DNA from: Flammeovirgaceae bacterium | GTDB lineage: Bacteria > Bacteroidota > Bacteroidia > Cytophagales > Cyclobacteriaceae | Assembly (NCBI GenBank): GCA_027487845.1 | Contig: JAIYCV010000028.1 | Location: forward strand, 62,001-126,000 | Direction of reading: 5' to 3' | DNA: 64,000 bases | Shown here: piece after piece, positions 16,966-26,387 of the stretch | Layout of the letters: each line of letters begins with the position of its first letter | Numbering within the stretch: position 1 is the stretch's first letter | Translations under genes and position numbers: made by a program | The notes under the pieces: model-generated | The model's input: the letters and a program-made list of their open reading frames with translations, nothing else | Told to the model about the DNA's origin: nothing | Database searches by the model: none

Positions 16966-16999
16966 AGGCGTCTGACACCTCCAAAGTGTCTTGACGCCT
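16966..16999 (+). repeat. 34-base palindromic element, copy 1
   Basis: AGGCGTC / GACGCCT arms enclose a second stem GACAC / GTGTC. The element at 39531-39564, in inverse orientation, matches it at 27 of 34 positions. A G-C pair of the outer stem is replaced by A-T in the other copy, a compensatory change, which argues that the hairpin is kept. REP-like; here it may end the ldhA-cbpA operon. Confidence 0.65.
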
Positions 17000-17036
17000 C
17001 ATTGTCTCACATCTCACTACATCTTCCTACTTAGAT

Positions 17037-17113
17037 GGTCAAATAAATCCGGACACAAATATGACATAAATTTGTGTTTCTATGGAAAAGAAAAACCAAC
17101 CTCGTAAATAACG
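17037..17113 (+). mobile_element. possible insertion-sequence left-end remnant
   Basis: TGGTCAAATAAATCCGGACA followed by an ACACAAAT..ATTTGTGT inverted repeat, then ATG (17084) with a nine-codon ORF MEKKNQPRK and a stop. This resembles the left end and first codons of an IS3-type transposase gene whose remainder has gone. No transposase body is present nearby. Recognition is from memory of such ends, so treat as tentative. Confidence 0.35.
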
Positions 17114-17224
17114 TATTTAGGGTTGCTTTTCTGTCCACCTACACCAAAGTTTATGCTGTGAAGAATGTTTGAATTACTACTGAAATCCTTATTGCATATA
17201 GCCTTTGTTATCGCCATTTATTCA

Positions 17225-19735
17225 TTACTTTTTAAATTCAATTTCATAAGTCCCACTAACTAATTGGACTCTATTTGTACCTATGGGGTAACTTTTGTTA
17301 TTTATTTTGAAATTTTTCTTTCTCAAATTTTTTGGAATCACCATGAAACATTTTTGATCATCTAGAATCTCCAACATGTAATTATATTTAAGCTTATTAT
17401 CTCTTTTCCAGCTTATTCCAATGCTACTTCCTTGTCCAAGTGGTACTCGTCCTTTAGCCCAATTGATGTTTTCGCTGACAAATGGAATTATTTCTATTTC
17501 CTTACAGCCCGGAATTGCCGGCCTTACGCCCAAGATATTTTTAGACATGAAGTATAAAGGAGATCCTCCCCATGCATGACTATAGTCACCACCATAACCA
17601 GTCTCGGTTTGGTCTTGCCAGTTTTCTTTTAGCGTGTAGGTTTCCTTATTAATGCCATTCTCCCATTTTTTTAGAAGCTTTAAGCCAAGAGCGTTAAACT
17701 GCCCAGCATATTCAACTGTCGATAAAACAAAAAACATAAAATAGGGCTGAAGGTCTATTGTTTTTTGATTTACTACATAAGTTAAAATGGCTGGTTGCTG
17801 ATTTTTAGGAGCAATATCATACAATACAGCAAGCGTATTGACGTGTGGACTATAGGTAACAATATTTGTATCCTTTGGAAAAAAATAATAGTTTTCCTTT
17901 TTGGATTTGAAGGGAATACCATCTTTAAAAAGTTTTTTCTCTTTATCCCACAGTATGTTATTCATTGCCAGTTTAATTTTGCTGGCGAGTTTTAGATTTT
18001 CATCCCTGATTAAGTTGTTGTCAACGAGGCTATTCAAATAAGCTGCATCCAATAATGATTTATAATAAAATGCTGTCATATACCCCATGCCTATAACAGC
18101 CGGTGGGTGGTGAGCATTGAATTTGTCAATTTTTATCCAATCCATAAACATATAATCGGGGGCATTACTTACCAGATTATCGCTGTCCAAATAGGTTTTA
18201 AATAATTGATTTAGTTTATTGACGTGCGGTAAAAGTTCTTTTATCAATTGAATGTCACCAGTATATTGGTAATATTGATTTAGCATTTGTACCCATAATA
18301 GGGAGTAGCTGGTATGAAACATATCGTAATTATTTTTCTCCAGTAGCAAAGCTGTTTTAACCAATGTTTGCCGGGTAAGCCATGCGTCCCCGAAAGCATA
18401 ATAGTTAATTAGCGATTCAATGAGATAATCGCCCGTGCAAGCAATTGGCTCCTGATGCTTGGGAGAATCATAATACATATCGTTCATACATAGTTGGGTT
18501 GTCCAACGGGTAATATCCCAAAGCTTGGTCAGGTTGCGATCGGAGCAGGAAAAACTACCTACATAGTTAACAGGATAAGAAGAGAAATCAGCTCGAATAT
18601 CCTTTATGATCAATCCTTTCTGGGATTTTACTTCAACTTTCAGATACCGGAATACGCTCAGAAAAGGAGCATAAAAAACATTGATGCCCTCTTTGCAAAC
18701 AAAGGTCAAAGCCCGGTTCTGAGATGCGTATTTTTTCTCGAACGGATAAATTCTCAGCGTATCATTTTTTTGTGCGATGACCTCAAAACCATAATAGGCT
18801 GTAATGTTTCGGTCATAATCAAGTGTGAATACTTCTTTATTCAATTTCCTATTGAAAAAAGTCGTGGAAAATTCGGTAACTTCAGTTTCGTTTGGGAGTT
18901 GCCAAATTCTTTTGGGTTTTACAGGAAACCTGAATGGAACAGGAAGCTTACTATTCATCAAATAATCTTTCTTGGGAATTTTTTTTATGGAAGCATTCTC
19001 CCACCCTGAATCATCAAATGTTTTATTCAGCCAGTTCGCCACTTCAATATTTGAGTTGCAACTGTAATTGCCTCCATTTACAGTGAAGGACGTATCAATA
19101 TTACACTTCCAACTACGATCAGTTGCAACTATGTTTTTATTTAATCCGTCATCTACATCGCAAATCAACATCATTTGTCCGCTGCTCGTTTCAGAAATCT
19201 CCCGAGAATGACTGTACACCTCCACCGCGATGGTATTTGCTCCCACGTGCAAATATTTCTTCACGTTGTGTGTGTTATAAAACCAATGCGTTGGGGGAAT
19301 ACTATCATTATAATCATTCCCAATATTTGCAGGGCCTTGTGCAACGAAATTTTCGTTAATGTATATCCGATATGAAATATCTGCAGTTACACTCAAGATT
19401 ATTTGATTTGGCAACTCAGCCAAATCGAAGCTTTTTCTAAATAACGCTTTGTATTGCTTTTTATATCTTGGATTATTTCTCCAGTCTATTTGCGTTTCCT
19501 GATATACGTTGAACCTCGATTGATTAAGCCCTATCCAATCTCCCGTCCAGGAATTTTTCGGGAATAACTTTTCGGAATTAAAGCCATTATTTTTTACATA
19601 GAAGCCAGTTGAATCGGAAATTACAGAATAACCATCATCATTGGTAATGTAATCTATCTGGCAATAAGTATGGAATACAAACGCAAAAAGAAAGAAAATT
19701 ATCAGATTCCGTTTAGTAGTTTTTTTTGTAACCAT
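17225..19735 (-). CDS. alpha-L-rhamnosidase-like glycoside hydrolase (GH78)
   Basis: About 836 residues from the ATG at 19735 (MVTKKTTKRN). A signal peptide (LIIFFLFAFVFHTYCQ) targets export. The N-terminal half has galactose-binding-like beta domains with SVTADISYRIYINENFVAQGP; the C-terminal half is an (alpha/alpha)6 barrel with YDSPKHQEPIACTGDYLIES and ETGYGGDYSHAWGGSPLYFMS, typical of GH78. Such enzymes release terminal rhamnose from plant or bacterial polysaccharides in the periplasm. No SusCD pair is nearby. The gene is more AT-rich than its neighbours, a hint of separate origin. A longer start at 19798 is open but would precede the signal peptide. Confidence 0.85.
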   Translation of the reverse strand: MVTKKTTKRNLIIFFLFAFVFHTYCQIDYITNDDGYSVISDSTGFYVKNNGFNSEKLFPKNSWTGDWIGLNQSRFNVYQETQIDWRNNPRYKKQYKALFRKSFDLAELPNQIILSVTADISYRIYINENFVAQGPANIGNDYNDSIPPTHWFYNTHNVKKYLHVGANTIAVEVYSHSREISETSSGQMMLICDVDDGLNKNIVATDRSWKCNIDTSFTVNGGNYSCNSNIEVANWLNKTFDDSGWENASIKKIPKKDYLMNSKLPVPFRFPVKPKRIWQLPNETEVTEFSTTFFNRKLNKEVFTLDYDRNITAYYGFEVIAQKNDTLRIYPFEKKYASQNRALTFVCKEGINVFYAPFLSVFRYLKVEVKSQKGLIIKDIRADFSSYPVNYVGSFSCSDRNLTKLWDITRWTTQLCMNDMYYDSPKHQEPIACTGDYLIESLINYYAFGDAWLTRQTLVKTALLLEKNNYDMFHTSYSLLWVQMLNQYYQYTGDIQLIKELLPHVNKLNQLFKTYLDSDNLVSNAPDYMFMDWIKIDKFNAHHPPAVIGMGYMTAFYYKSLLDAAYLNSLVDNNLIRDENLKLASKIKLAMNNILWDKEKKLFKDGIPFKSKKENYYFFPKDTNIVTYSPHVNTLAVLYDIAPKNQQPAILTYVVNQKTIDLQPYFMFFVLSTVEYAGQFNALGLKLLKKWENGINKETYTLKENWQDQTETGYGGDYSHAWGGSPLYFMSKNILGVRPAIPGCKEIEIIPFVSENINWAKGRVPLGQGSSIGISWKRDNKLKYNYMLEILDDQKCFMVIPKNLRKKNFKINNKSYPIGTNRVQLVSGTYEIEFKK

Positions 19736-19768
19736 GATTAAATTTCGTTTGTTGCAATATTTCCCTCG

Positions 19769-19919
19769 CTTGGTGTAGTCTCCGAAGTCTCCGAACACGC
19801 CAATGCGTTTGCAAATCTAAGATTTGTCGAATACAAAATCTCAAAAATTAAATTGCCAACACAATCTATTCAAATCAAAGATTTGATGACACCCTGACGT
19901 AGTCGAAAACTACACCAAG
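19769..19919. repeat. 151-bp inverted-repeat element upstream of GH78 gene
   Basis: CTTGGTGTAGT (19769-19779) is repeated inverted as ACTACACCAAG (19909-19919). Inside are two palindromes, CAAATCTAAGATTTG and TCAAATCAAAGATTTGA, and a direct repeat TCTCCGAAG/TCTCCGAAC. The structure resembles a small non-autonomous element or a REP pair. The 345-base spacer 19736-20080 otherwise holds only the weak promoter noted at 19997 and a poor GGG..CCC hairpin with T tract near 19955-19980. Confidence 0.45.
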
Positions 19920-19996
19920 CTTGGGATTGCTTCGCTACAGCACGTAATGACAGACGGGTTTTTAGCGATGCCCTTTTTTATAAAATCTGTAAAGTA

Positions 19997-20052
19997 AGCA
20001 ACTACCAGCAGTAATTGTGTAATAATTACCTGACTGAAAGTAAACTGTTTTG
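19997..20052 (+). promoter_or_regulatory. possible composite promoter P9
   Basis: AGCAAC (19997) and TGTAAT (20018) are 21 bp apart; ACTGTTTTG (20044-20052) follows at 26 bp. The spacing agrees exactly with the better copies but the box matches poorly, so this is a weaker member of the set. It would serve the SHOCT gene at 20081. Confidence 0.35.
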
Positions 20053-20080
20053 TAGTACGAATTTTTCTATTACAAATACT

Positions 20081-20308
20081 ATGTTTTACGATACTTACTA
20101 CCTCGGCATGCACCCCATCTGGTGGGCGATTTGGTTACTCATGCTCTTTTGGATTTTTGCTACACCGTATGATTTTCCGGGTCAGCGGAATAGGAGGGAA
20201 ACACCTTTTTCTATTTTACAGAAACGATTTGCAGCAGGCCAGATCACCAAGGAGAAATATCATGAGATGAGAAAATTCCTGGAAGATGATAGGTCTGGGA
20301 AGCGGTAG
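20081..20308 (+). CDS. SHOCT-domain membrane protein
   Basis: 75 residues from ATG 20081 (MFYDTYYLGMH). One N-terminal membrane helix (PIWWAIWLLMLFWIFA) and a C-terminal SHOCT motif, SILQKRFAAGQITKEKYHEMR, a short helical hairpin often found on small membrane proteins. Its end overlaps the start of the next gene by 23 bases in another frame, so both are translated from one message. Confidence 0.82.
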   Translation: MFYDTYYLGMHPIWWAIWLLMLFWIFATPYDFPGQRNRRETPFSILQKRFAAGQITKEKYHEMRKFLEDDRSGKR

Positions 20309-21287
20309 GTTCCGCAACTTACTGTTTCTAATAGTGCTCGTTCAAACTGCTGCGCGAGGCCAACAAAGTAAAATGATTCTTATCGATACACTTTCGCATA
20401 CAAAGTTTATGACGATTGTGAATTACAATAAAGATCAAAGTTACGTTAGCTTTGGCAGCGGCATAGGGAATCAAGTTCCGCTGATAGTCGAGGCGCAATT
20501 TACCCCCTCTTATTTTATTTCCAGCAATAAGAAGCGGTGGGCTATGATGGTAAACCCGCAAGTCCAATTGCGTATGCTTAATAAGAACTCAGTACCCATT
20601 CAAGTGCCGAGCTATCACATTTACGGAAGTTACTTTCGCACGATTGATAATTGGCGGAATTCATTTTTTAGTAAACTATTCTATGATAACGCCATGTGGT
20701 TTGTTAGCTATGTTCATCATTCTAACGGACAGGATGGTAAATTTTACCTGAACGATACCACCAAAGTAATAAACCTTGCCAGCGGTAATTTTAGCGTAAA
20801 TTACATGGAGTTTGGCATCTCATCGTATATGCTCACGCCCTCGTCTTCTTCTTTTTTTTCACTGCGCCAGTTTAAGATTCATGCTAATATGTATCCTACC
20901 GCTTGGAGCGACCCCAAGTTGAAGGACATTTACGGATTTATACGGGTGTTTAACACCTTCGATTTTGGCGGGCCGTGGAAGCAGGGTAAGAAAGACTTTA
21001 TCAGCAGATGGTTGCAAAACTCTACCATGCAAATAAAAACAGGGTGGATCATTGATAATTACAGGGGTTTTGATGCGCTGGATGTTACCAAACGATTTAT
21101 CGTTGATCTTAACTACAAATACTACTTGCCGTGGTTTGACGAAATGGCCTTTTTTGTGCGCTTTTACCATGGGCAGGATTACTATAACATTTACTTCGAA
21201 AAGCAGCTCACCACGCTTTCTTTTGGTATCACCACAAATACCATAAAATTGGCCAGTAATATTCACTACATTGGTAAGAAGAAATAA
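20286..21287 (+). CDS. outer-membrane phospholipase A-like protein
   Basis: 333 residues with a signal peptide (RNLLFLIVLVQTAARG) and a beta-barrel-like pattern of aromatic-ended strands to the C-terminus. The key sequence VHHSNGQ (His144/145, Ser146, Asn147) fits the HxSNG signature of OMPLA, where His and Ser are catalytic. OMPLA hydrolyses phospholipids in the outer leaflet when the membrane is perturbed. Some Bacteroidota relatives are annotated only as phospholipase A or hypothetical. It is coupled to the SHOCT gene. Confidence 0.7.
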   Translation: MIGLGSGRFRNLLFLIVLVQTAARGQQSKMILIDTLSHTKFMTIVNYNKDQSYVSFGSGIGNQVPLIVEAQFTPSYFISSNKKRWAMMVNPQVQLRMLNKNSVPIQVPSYHIYGSYFRTIDNWRNSFFSKLFYDNAMWFVSYVHHSNGQDGKFYLNDTTKVINLASGNFSVNYMEFGISSYMLTPSSSSFFSLRQFKIHANMYPTAWSDPKLKDIYGFIRVFNTFDFGGPWKQGKKDFISRWLQNSTMQIKTGWIIDNYRGFDALDVTKRFIVDLNYKYYLPWFDEMAFFVRFYHGQDYYNIYFEKQLTTLSFGITTNTIKLASNIHYIGKKK

Positions 21288-21362
21288 TACTCAACAATTC
21301 GAAATTAAGTTGATGAAATGAAATTTCTGTGAAAATGAGTAGTTTTGCAAAAAGAGAAATAG

Positions 21363-21599
21363 ATGCGCACACTTATAGCTCGTATCACAGTTAATCCTGC
21401 TGTTTGTAGTGGCAAGCCCACTATTCGTAATATGCGCTTTACAGTTGCGCAATTGTTAGAATTGCTCGCCTCAGGAATGACTCAAACAGAAATCTTAACT
21501 GATTATCCATATCTGGAGGAAGAAGATATTAAAGCATGTTTGCTTTATGCATCGATAATGGCCAACACTAAATCATTCACACCCCTTACTGCTGTTTAA
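21363..21599 (+). CDS. DUF433 antitoxin
   Basis: 78 residues: RITVNPAVCSGKPTIRNMRFTVAQLLELLASGMTQTEILTDYPYLEEEDIKACLLYA is the DUF433 helix-turn-helix pattern (shown here in parts: CSGKPTIRNMRFTV, then YPYLEEEDI). These proteins bind DNA and neutralise a partner toxin. It ends 1 base before the PIN-like toxin gene. Confidence 0.9.
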   Translation: MRTLIARITVNPAVCSGKPTIRNMRFTVAQLLELLASGMTQTEILTDYPYLEEEDIKACLLYASIMANTKSFTPLTAV

Positions 21600-21600
21600 C

Positions 21601-21957
21601 ATGATTAGGTTCTTGGTGGATACACAACTACCTCCAAAACTTCCCAGCTATTTAGTGTCTAAAGGATTCGATTCAATACATACTACATTTTTTGAAAACG
21701 GACACCTTTTGCAGGACAAAGAAATTTCAGAAATAGCAATAAATGAAAATAGAATAATCATTGCTAAGGATAACGATTTTTTTGAACGATTTATAATTTA
21801 TGGAGCACCGCCAAAGGTGTTGCTTCTTAATTTTGGAAATATTAGAAATAAGGACTTGCTTCAGCATTTTGAGCGTCAGCTTGAAACAATCAATAAATTA
21901 TTTGCTAAAGGAGATGATCTACTAATATTAAGTGATCAGCAGGTTATTAGTTATTAG
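21601..21957 (+). CDS. DUF5615 PIN-like toxin
   Basis: 118 residues. FLVDTQLPPKLPSYLVSKG at the N-terminus and IIAKDNDFFERF in the middle give the acidic residues of the PIN-like nuclease fold. With the DUF433 gene directly upstream this is a complete type II toxin-antitoxin module; the toxin is expected to cleave RNA. Confidence 0.9.
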   Translation: MIRFLVDTQLPPKLPSYLVSKGFDSIHTTFFENGHLLQDKEISEIAINENRIIIAKDNDFFERFIIYGAPPKVLLLNFGNIRNKDLLQHFERQLETINKLFAKGDDLLILSDQQVISY

Positions 21958-22009
21958 CTTTTCAGGCTGTTGATTGTTATTTAATAATCATAGTCCAATC
22001 AGTAAAATA

Positions 22010-22064
22010 TGTAACTTTCCTTTTTGATTCTATAATCGTTTCGGCCTCTACTTTCTCACCTTCG
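22010..22064 (+). promoter_or_regulatory. composite promoter P7, upstream of the AraC-type regulator
   Basis: TGTAAC (22010) and TATAAT (22031) are 21 bp apart; TCACCTTCG begins at 22056, 25 bp from the second hexamer. The regulator gene starts at 22089. A site of the same design in front of a DNA-binding protein suggests autoregulation. Confidence 0.55.
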
Positions 22065-22088
22065 TCCATTCGTTTAACTAATTTCCTT

Positions 22089-22670
22089 GTGAAACTATTT
22101 ATCAAATACATGTTGAGTAATCATTGCAAACTGGCAGTGAAGGAGGAATTAAGGAAGCTCGACTTACATTTTGTATTTGTTGATCTGGGCGAGGTAGAAG
22201 TGATGGAAACACTGTCGTCTCCACAAATAGAAGTGCTGCGCGGAGGTTTATTAGCAGCTGGCTTTGAATTAATGGATGATAAAAGAGCAGTGCTGATAGA
22301 AAAGATAAAGAACATTATCATTCAAATGGTTCATCATTCTGATGAGTTGATTAAGACCAACTTTTCTGACTACCTAGCCGAAAAACTACACCACGATTAC
22401 ACCTACCTTTCCAACCTGTTTACAGAAGTACAAGGTATTACCATCACGCAATTTATTATTCTCAATAAAATTGAGCGTATCAAGGAGTTGATTATTTATG
22501 GCGAACTCAACTTAACCGAGATTTCATACAAACTGCATTATAGCAGCGTAGCACATTTATCGAATCAGTTTAAAAAAGTTACGGGAATTTCACCTTCCGA
22601 CTTTAAACAATTGAAAAACAAAGTGCGAATTTCCATTGATGACATCGGTAACTCCGCGCAACCAGCATAA
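22089..22670 (+). CDS. AraC-family transcription regulator
   Basis: 193 residues from a GTG at 22089 (MKLFIKYMLSNHCK); an ATG 21 bases later would lose the conserved N-terminus. The C-terminal 100 residues form the double helix-turn-helix: FSDYLAEKLHHDYTYLSNLFTEV, LNLTEISYKLHYSSVAHLSNQFKKVTGISPSDFKQ. The N-terminal part is a short domain seen in many Bacteroidota AraC proteins linked to PAS kinases. It is 2 bases upstream of a large hybrid histidine kinase. AraC proteins typically bind direct repeats about 21 bp apart, the spacing found in the composite promoters of this window, so it is the best local candidate for their regulator. Confidence 0.88.
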   Translation: MKLFIKYMLSNHCKLAVKEELRKLDLHFVFVDLGEVEVMETLSSPQIEVLRGGLLAAGFELMDDKRAVLIEKIKNIIIQMVHHSDELIKTNFSDYLAEKLHHDYTYLSNLFTEVQGITITQFIILNKIERIKELIIYGELNLTEISYKLHYSSVAHLSNQFKKVTGISPSDFKQLKNKVRISIDDIGNSAQPA

Positions 22671-22672
22671 TC

Positions 22673-25600
22673 ATGGCAAAAAAGATAGACACTTCGAATG
22701 ATGGGTTAACGCTTGCTTTTTTAGAAAACACCAAACTTGCTGCCGAGTTAGCAGAGGCTAGAAAAGAACTTACTTTCCTCAAAGAAGAAAAAGGCAAACG
22801 TGCAGCAGAGTTGGGTATTGCAATTATTGAATTAGCATTTCAAGATGATGAGAAAGGCAAACGGGCGGTTGAACTCGGTATTGCCAACAAAGAACTGGCA
22901 TTTCAAGATAATGAAAAGCTTAAACGTGAAGTGGAGTTGAGTGTGGCAAATGTGGAGTTGGCCTACCAGAATGACGAAAAAATTAAGCGTGCCGATGAGT
23001 TAATCATTGCAAATAAAGAGCTTACGTTTCAAAACAAAGAAAAGGAACATCGTGCTGCTGAGTTAATACTTGCCAATAAAGAGCTGGTGTACCAAAACGA
23101 AGAGAAGGAAAAGCGTGCGCAAGAGTTAATAGTGGCGTATCAAAAATTAGTCTTCCAAAATGAAGAGCGTGACAAACGGGCTGCAGAGTTGGGGGTGGCA
23201 AACATTGAGTTGGCCTATCAAAATGATGAAAAAGAAAAATTGGAGTTTGCTTTTCAATATTCGCGCAGTTTACTGGAAGCAAGTCTCGATCCCTTGGTTA
23301 CCATTGCAGCCGATGGAAAAATAACGGATGTAAACGAAGCGTCCATTAAGGCAACGGGGGTTACCAGGGAGAAACTAATAGGCACTGATTTTTCCAGTTA
23401 TTTTACTGAACCAAACAAGGCACAAGAGGGCTACTTACAAGTTTTCGAACAAGGTTTTGTTTCAGATTATCCATTAACTATCCGGCATAGAGAGGGTATG
23501 CTCACCGATGTGCTTTACAATGCTTCATTATACAAAGATAAGGCAGGCGTGGTATTGGGTGTTTTCGCAGCAGCACGTGACGTTACCAAGCAAAAGCTAG
23601 CCGATGTTAACCTCAAAAAGAGCTTACAAGAAATCTCGGGGTACAAATATGCGCTTGAGGAATCTTCTATTGTAGCTATAACAAATGCGGATGGCATTAT
23701 GAATTATGTGAACGATAACTTTTGTAAAATCTCAAAGTATTCACGTGAGGAGTTGCTAGGGCACGACCATCGGATGGTTAATTCAGGGTATCATACAAAG
23801 GAATTTATCAAGGAAATCTGGAACAAAATCCTAAAAGGAGAAATCTGGAGGGGAGAAATAAAAAATAAAGCGAAGGATGGAAGTTTTTATTGGGTGGACT
23901 CCACCATTGTGCCTTTTCTGGATGAACAAGGGAAAATTTATCAGTTCGTTGCCATTCGTACCGACATTACTGCGAAGAAATTATTGTCGCAATATGTTCG
24001 TAGTTTAATTGAGGCTAGTCGCGATCCGCTGCTGGTAATTAATATTCATGGTCAGATAACTGATATGAACGAAGCTACCGTCAATGTTACGGGAAAAACG
24101 CGTGTCGAGTTAACAGGTAGTGATTTTAAAAACTACTTTACCGAACCCAATAAAGCAAGTAACGTTTACCGCGAGATATTTGCTAAAGGCTTTGTGGTAG
24201 ATTATCCGCTCACAATAACCGATCATAAATTGACCGATGTATTGTTCAATGGATCGGTTTACAAAGATGACAAAGGCAATGTGCAAGGTGCTGTGATTGT
24301 GGCGCGTGATATTACCATTCAAAAACGAAATGAGAAGGAGTTAGTAGAGGCGAAGGTTTTTGCTGAGTTAGCTACTAGCTTGGCTGAGGAAGCAAAAGAC
24401 AATGCCGAACGTGCGGTGCTAGTGGCAGAAGAAGCCGTGAAGTCAAAACAGCAGTTTTTGAGCAACATGAGCCATGAAATACGCACGCCCATGAATGCCA
24501 TTATTGGCTTTACAAAGGTGTTGTTAAAGACCGAGTTTACAGCAAAGCAGAAGGAATACTTAATGGCGATAAAAATGAGTGGTGATGCACTCATTGTGCT
24601 CATTAATGACATTCTCGACTTAGCAAAAGTAGATTCCGGCAAAATGACATTTGAGAGTATCCCTTTTAGGATGGCTTCTTCTATTACCGCTATGCTTCAT
24701 TTGTTTGAACCAAAAATAAATGAAAAGAATTTGGAGCTGGTACGTATTTATGATGAGCAAATTCCAGAGGTATTACTTGGCGACCCAGTGCGTTTGCATC
24801 AGATTATTTTGAACTTGGTAAGCAACGCAGTCAAGTTCACAAGTAAAGGTAAAATTACTATCAGTGTAAAGCTGATCAGTGAGGATAACGAAAAAGTACT
24901 GCTGGAGTTTGTAGTGGCGGATACCGGCATTGGCATTGTTGGTAATAAGGTAGAAAAGATATTTGAAAACTTTCAGCAGGCATCGAGCGGCACTTCGCGT
25001 TTGTATGGCGGCACGGGGCTTGGGTTGGCGATTTGTAAGCAGCTGGTAGAATCGCAAGGTGGAACGATCAGCGTGGTAAGTACACCTGAAGCAGGATCGT
25101 CATTTATTTTCAGATTAGCCTTTACTAAAACCACGGCCAATCCTGAATTTGAATTCGTAGATGATTCAATAGATGAAGAAGTACGAAACATTAAAGTATT
25201 GGTAGTTGAAGACATGGCGTTGAATCAATTGCTCATGAAGACACTGTTAGACGATTTTGGATTTGAACGAGATATTGCAGGCAATGGAAAAATTGCCATT
25301 GAGAAGTTGCAAGCAAAGACCTACGACATTATTTTGATGGACTTACAAATGCCCGAGATGAATGGCTTTGAAGCTACCGATTACATACGCAATGTGCTGA
25401 ATTCGAAAATACCCATTATAGCCCTGACTGCCGATGTAACTACTGTGGACTTAGCGAAATGTAAAGCGGTAGGCATGAATGATTACATAGCCAAGCCAGT
25501 AGATGAAAAACTATTGTACAATAAAATTGTAGGCCTGGTAAAGAAACCGTCACAAGTTAAGTTTGATAAGAGTCAACAAGCGGAACCTGCGGAGAAAATA

Positions 25601-25969
25601 AAAATTATTAATCTGGCTTACTTAACCCATCGTACGAAATCAAATCCAAAATTGATGATGGAAATGATAACCGCCTATTTAGATCAGACACCCGCATTGA
25701 TTATTTCCATGAATGAGAGTTTCCGCGATAAAGACTGGAAACTATTGAATGCATCGGTGCATAAGATGATCCCATCATTTTCAATTATGGGAATGAGTGT
25801 CGATTTTGAACGAATGGCAAAAAAAGTGCAAGAATATGCAAACACGCAACTGTTATCAGAGGGCATACCCGATATGGTGCAGCAACTCGGGGAAGTTTGT
25901 ACTCAGGCGTGTAAGGAATTGGAAGTAGAGTTTAATACAATTAAAAATACACATAATGACAAAGGATAA
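22673..25969 (+). CDS. hybrid histidine kinase with coiled-coil repeats, three PAS domains, REC and HPt
   Basis: 1098 residues. Residues about 30-195 hold seven 21-residue repeats of the type ELAFQNDEKEKRAAELIIANK, a long coiled coil. Three PAS domains follow (about 200-310, 320-435, 440-555). The kinase core has the phosphorylated His in SNMSHEIRTPMNAI, then the ATPase boxes with NLVSNAVKF, DTGIGI and GGTGLGLAI. A receiver (about 840-955, MDLQMPEMNGF) and a C-terminal HPt with ASVHKMIPSFSIMG complete a phosphorelay. No membrane segments are seen, so it senses something in the cytoplasm, probably through PAS ligands. Co-transcribed with the AraC gene upstream and a receiver gene downstream. 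Confidence 0.93.
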   Translation: MAKKIDTSNDGLTLAFLENTKLAAELAEARKELTFLKEEKGKRAAELGIAIIELAFQDDEKGKRAVELGIANKELAFQDNEKLKREVELSVANVELAYQNDEKIKRADELIIANKELTFQNKEKEHRAAELILANKELVYQNEEKEKRAQELIVAYQKLVFQNEERDKRAAELGVANIELAYQNDEKEKLEFAFQYSRSLLEASLDPLVTIAADGKITDVNEASIKATGVTREKLIGTDFSSYFTEPNKAQEGYLQVFEQGFVSDYPLTIRHREGMLTDVLYNASLYKDKAGVVLGVFAAARDVTKQKLADVNLKKSLQEISGYKYALEESSIVAITNADGIMNYVNDNFCKISKYSREELLGHDHRMVNSGYHTKEFIKEIWNKILKGEIWRGEIKNKAKDGSFYWVDSTIVPFLDEQGKIYQFVAIRTDITAKKLLSQYVRSLIEASRDPLLVINIHGQITDMNEATVNVTGKTRVELTGSDFKNYFTEPNKASNVYREIFAKGFVVDYPLTITDHKLTDVLFNGSVYKDDKGNVQGAVIVARDITIQKRNEKELVEAKVFAELATSLAEEAKDNAERAVLVAEEAVKSKQQFLSNMSHEIRTPMNAIIGFTKVLLKTEFTAKQKEYLMAIKMSGDALIVLINDILDLAKVDSGKMTFESIPFRMASSITAMLHLFEPKINEKNLELVRIYDEQIPEVLLGDPVRLHQIILNLVSNAVKFTSKGKITISVKLISEDNEKVLLEFVVADTGIGIVGNKVEKIFENFQQASSGTSRLYGGTGLGLAICKQLVESQGGTISVVSTPEAGSSFIFRLAFTKTTANPEFEFVDDSIDEEVRNIKVLVVEDMALNQLLMKTLLDDFGFERDIAGNGKIAIEKLQAKTYDIILMDLQMPEMNGFEATDYIRNVLNSKIPIIALTADVTTVDLAKCKAVGMNDYIAKPVDEKLLYNKIVGLVKKPSQVKFDKSQQAEPAEKIKIINLAYLTHRTKSNPKLMMEMITAYLDQTPALIISMNESFRDKDWKLLNASVHKMIPSFSIMGMSVDFERMAKKVQEYANTQLLSEGIPDMVQQLGEVCTQACKELEVEFNTIKNTHNDKG

Positions 25970-26387
25970 GATTAAGATTTTCTTGGTGGATGATGATGCT
26001 GTATTTCTAAAGGCACTCGAAATTGAATTTCTTCAACACGCGGACTTTAATATTGAAACGTTTGGCACAGGCGAGTTCTGTTTGCAAAATATTTCTCATA
26101 ATCCAGATGTAATCATTTTAGATTATCATTTAGATGGTATCAACAGCAAAGCCATGAATGGCATTGAAACATTGGATCAAATAAAAGCGATTAATCCGGA
26201 CATTCCGGTGGTGATGCTTTCTTCTCAAGATAAGATTGATGTAGCCATCAGTTGTATGCACCACCGCGCATTTGACTATGTGGTAAAAAGCGAAACTGCT
26301 TTTGTACGACTACAGAAGATCATTACTTCTATTTTCAAGTATAAGAAAATGGAGAAGGAGTTGAATTGGTATATGGGGCGGATGTAA
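25956..26387 (+). CDS. stand-alone response regulator receiver
   Basis: 143 residues overlapping the kinase gene by 14 bases. The receiver residues are in place: DDDA near the start, the phospho-acceptor Asp in VIILDYHLDG, Ser in VMLSSQDK, Lys in YVVKSETAF. It has no output domain, only a short helical tail, so it passes a signal to another protein or acts as phosphate sink in the phosphorelay of the upstream hybrid kinase. Confidence 0.92.
   Translation: MTKDKIKIFLVDDDAVFLKALEIEFLQHADFNIETFGTGEFCLQNISHNPDVIILDYHLDGINSKAMNGIETLDQIKAINPDIPVVMLSSQDKIDVAISCMHHRAFDYVVKSETAFVRLQKIITSIFKYKKMEKELNWYMGRM

Noticed and set aside
18494-19009. 171-codon plus-strand ORF inside the GH78 gene
   Set aside because: Shadow of the rhamnosidase coding strand; no motif.
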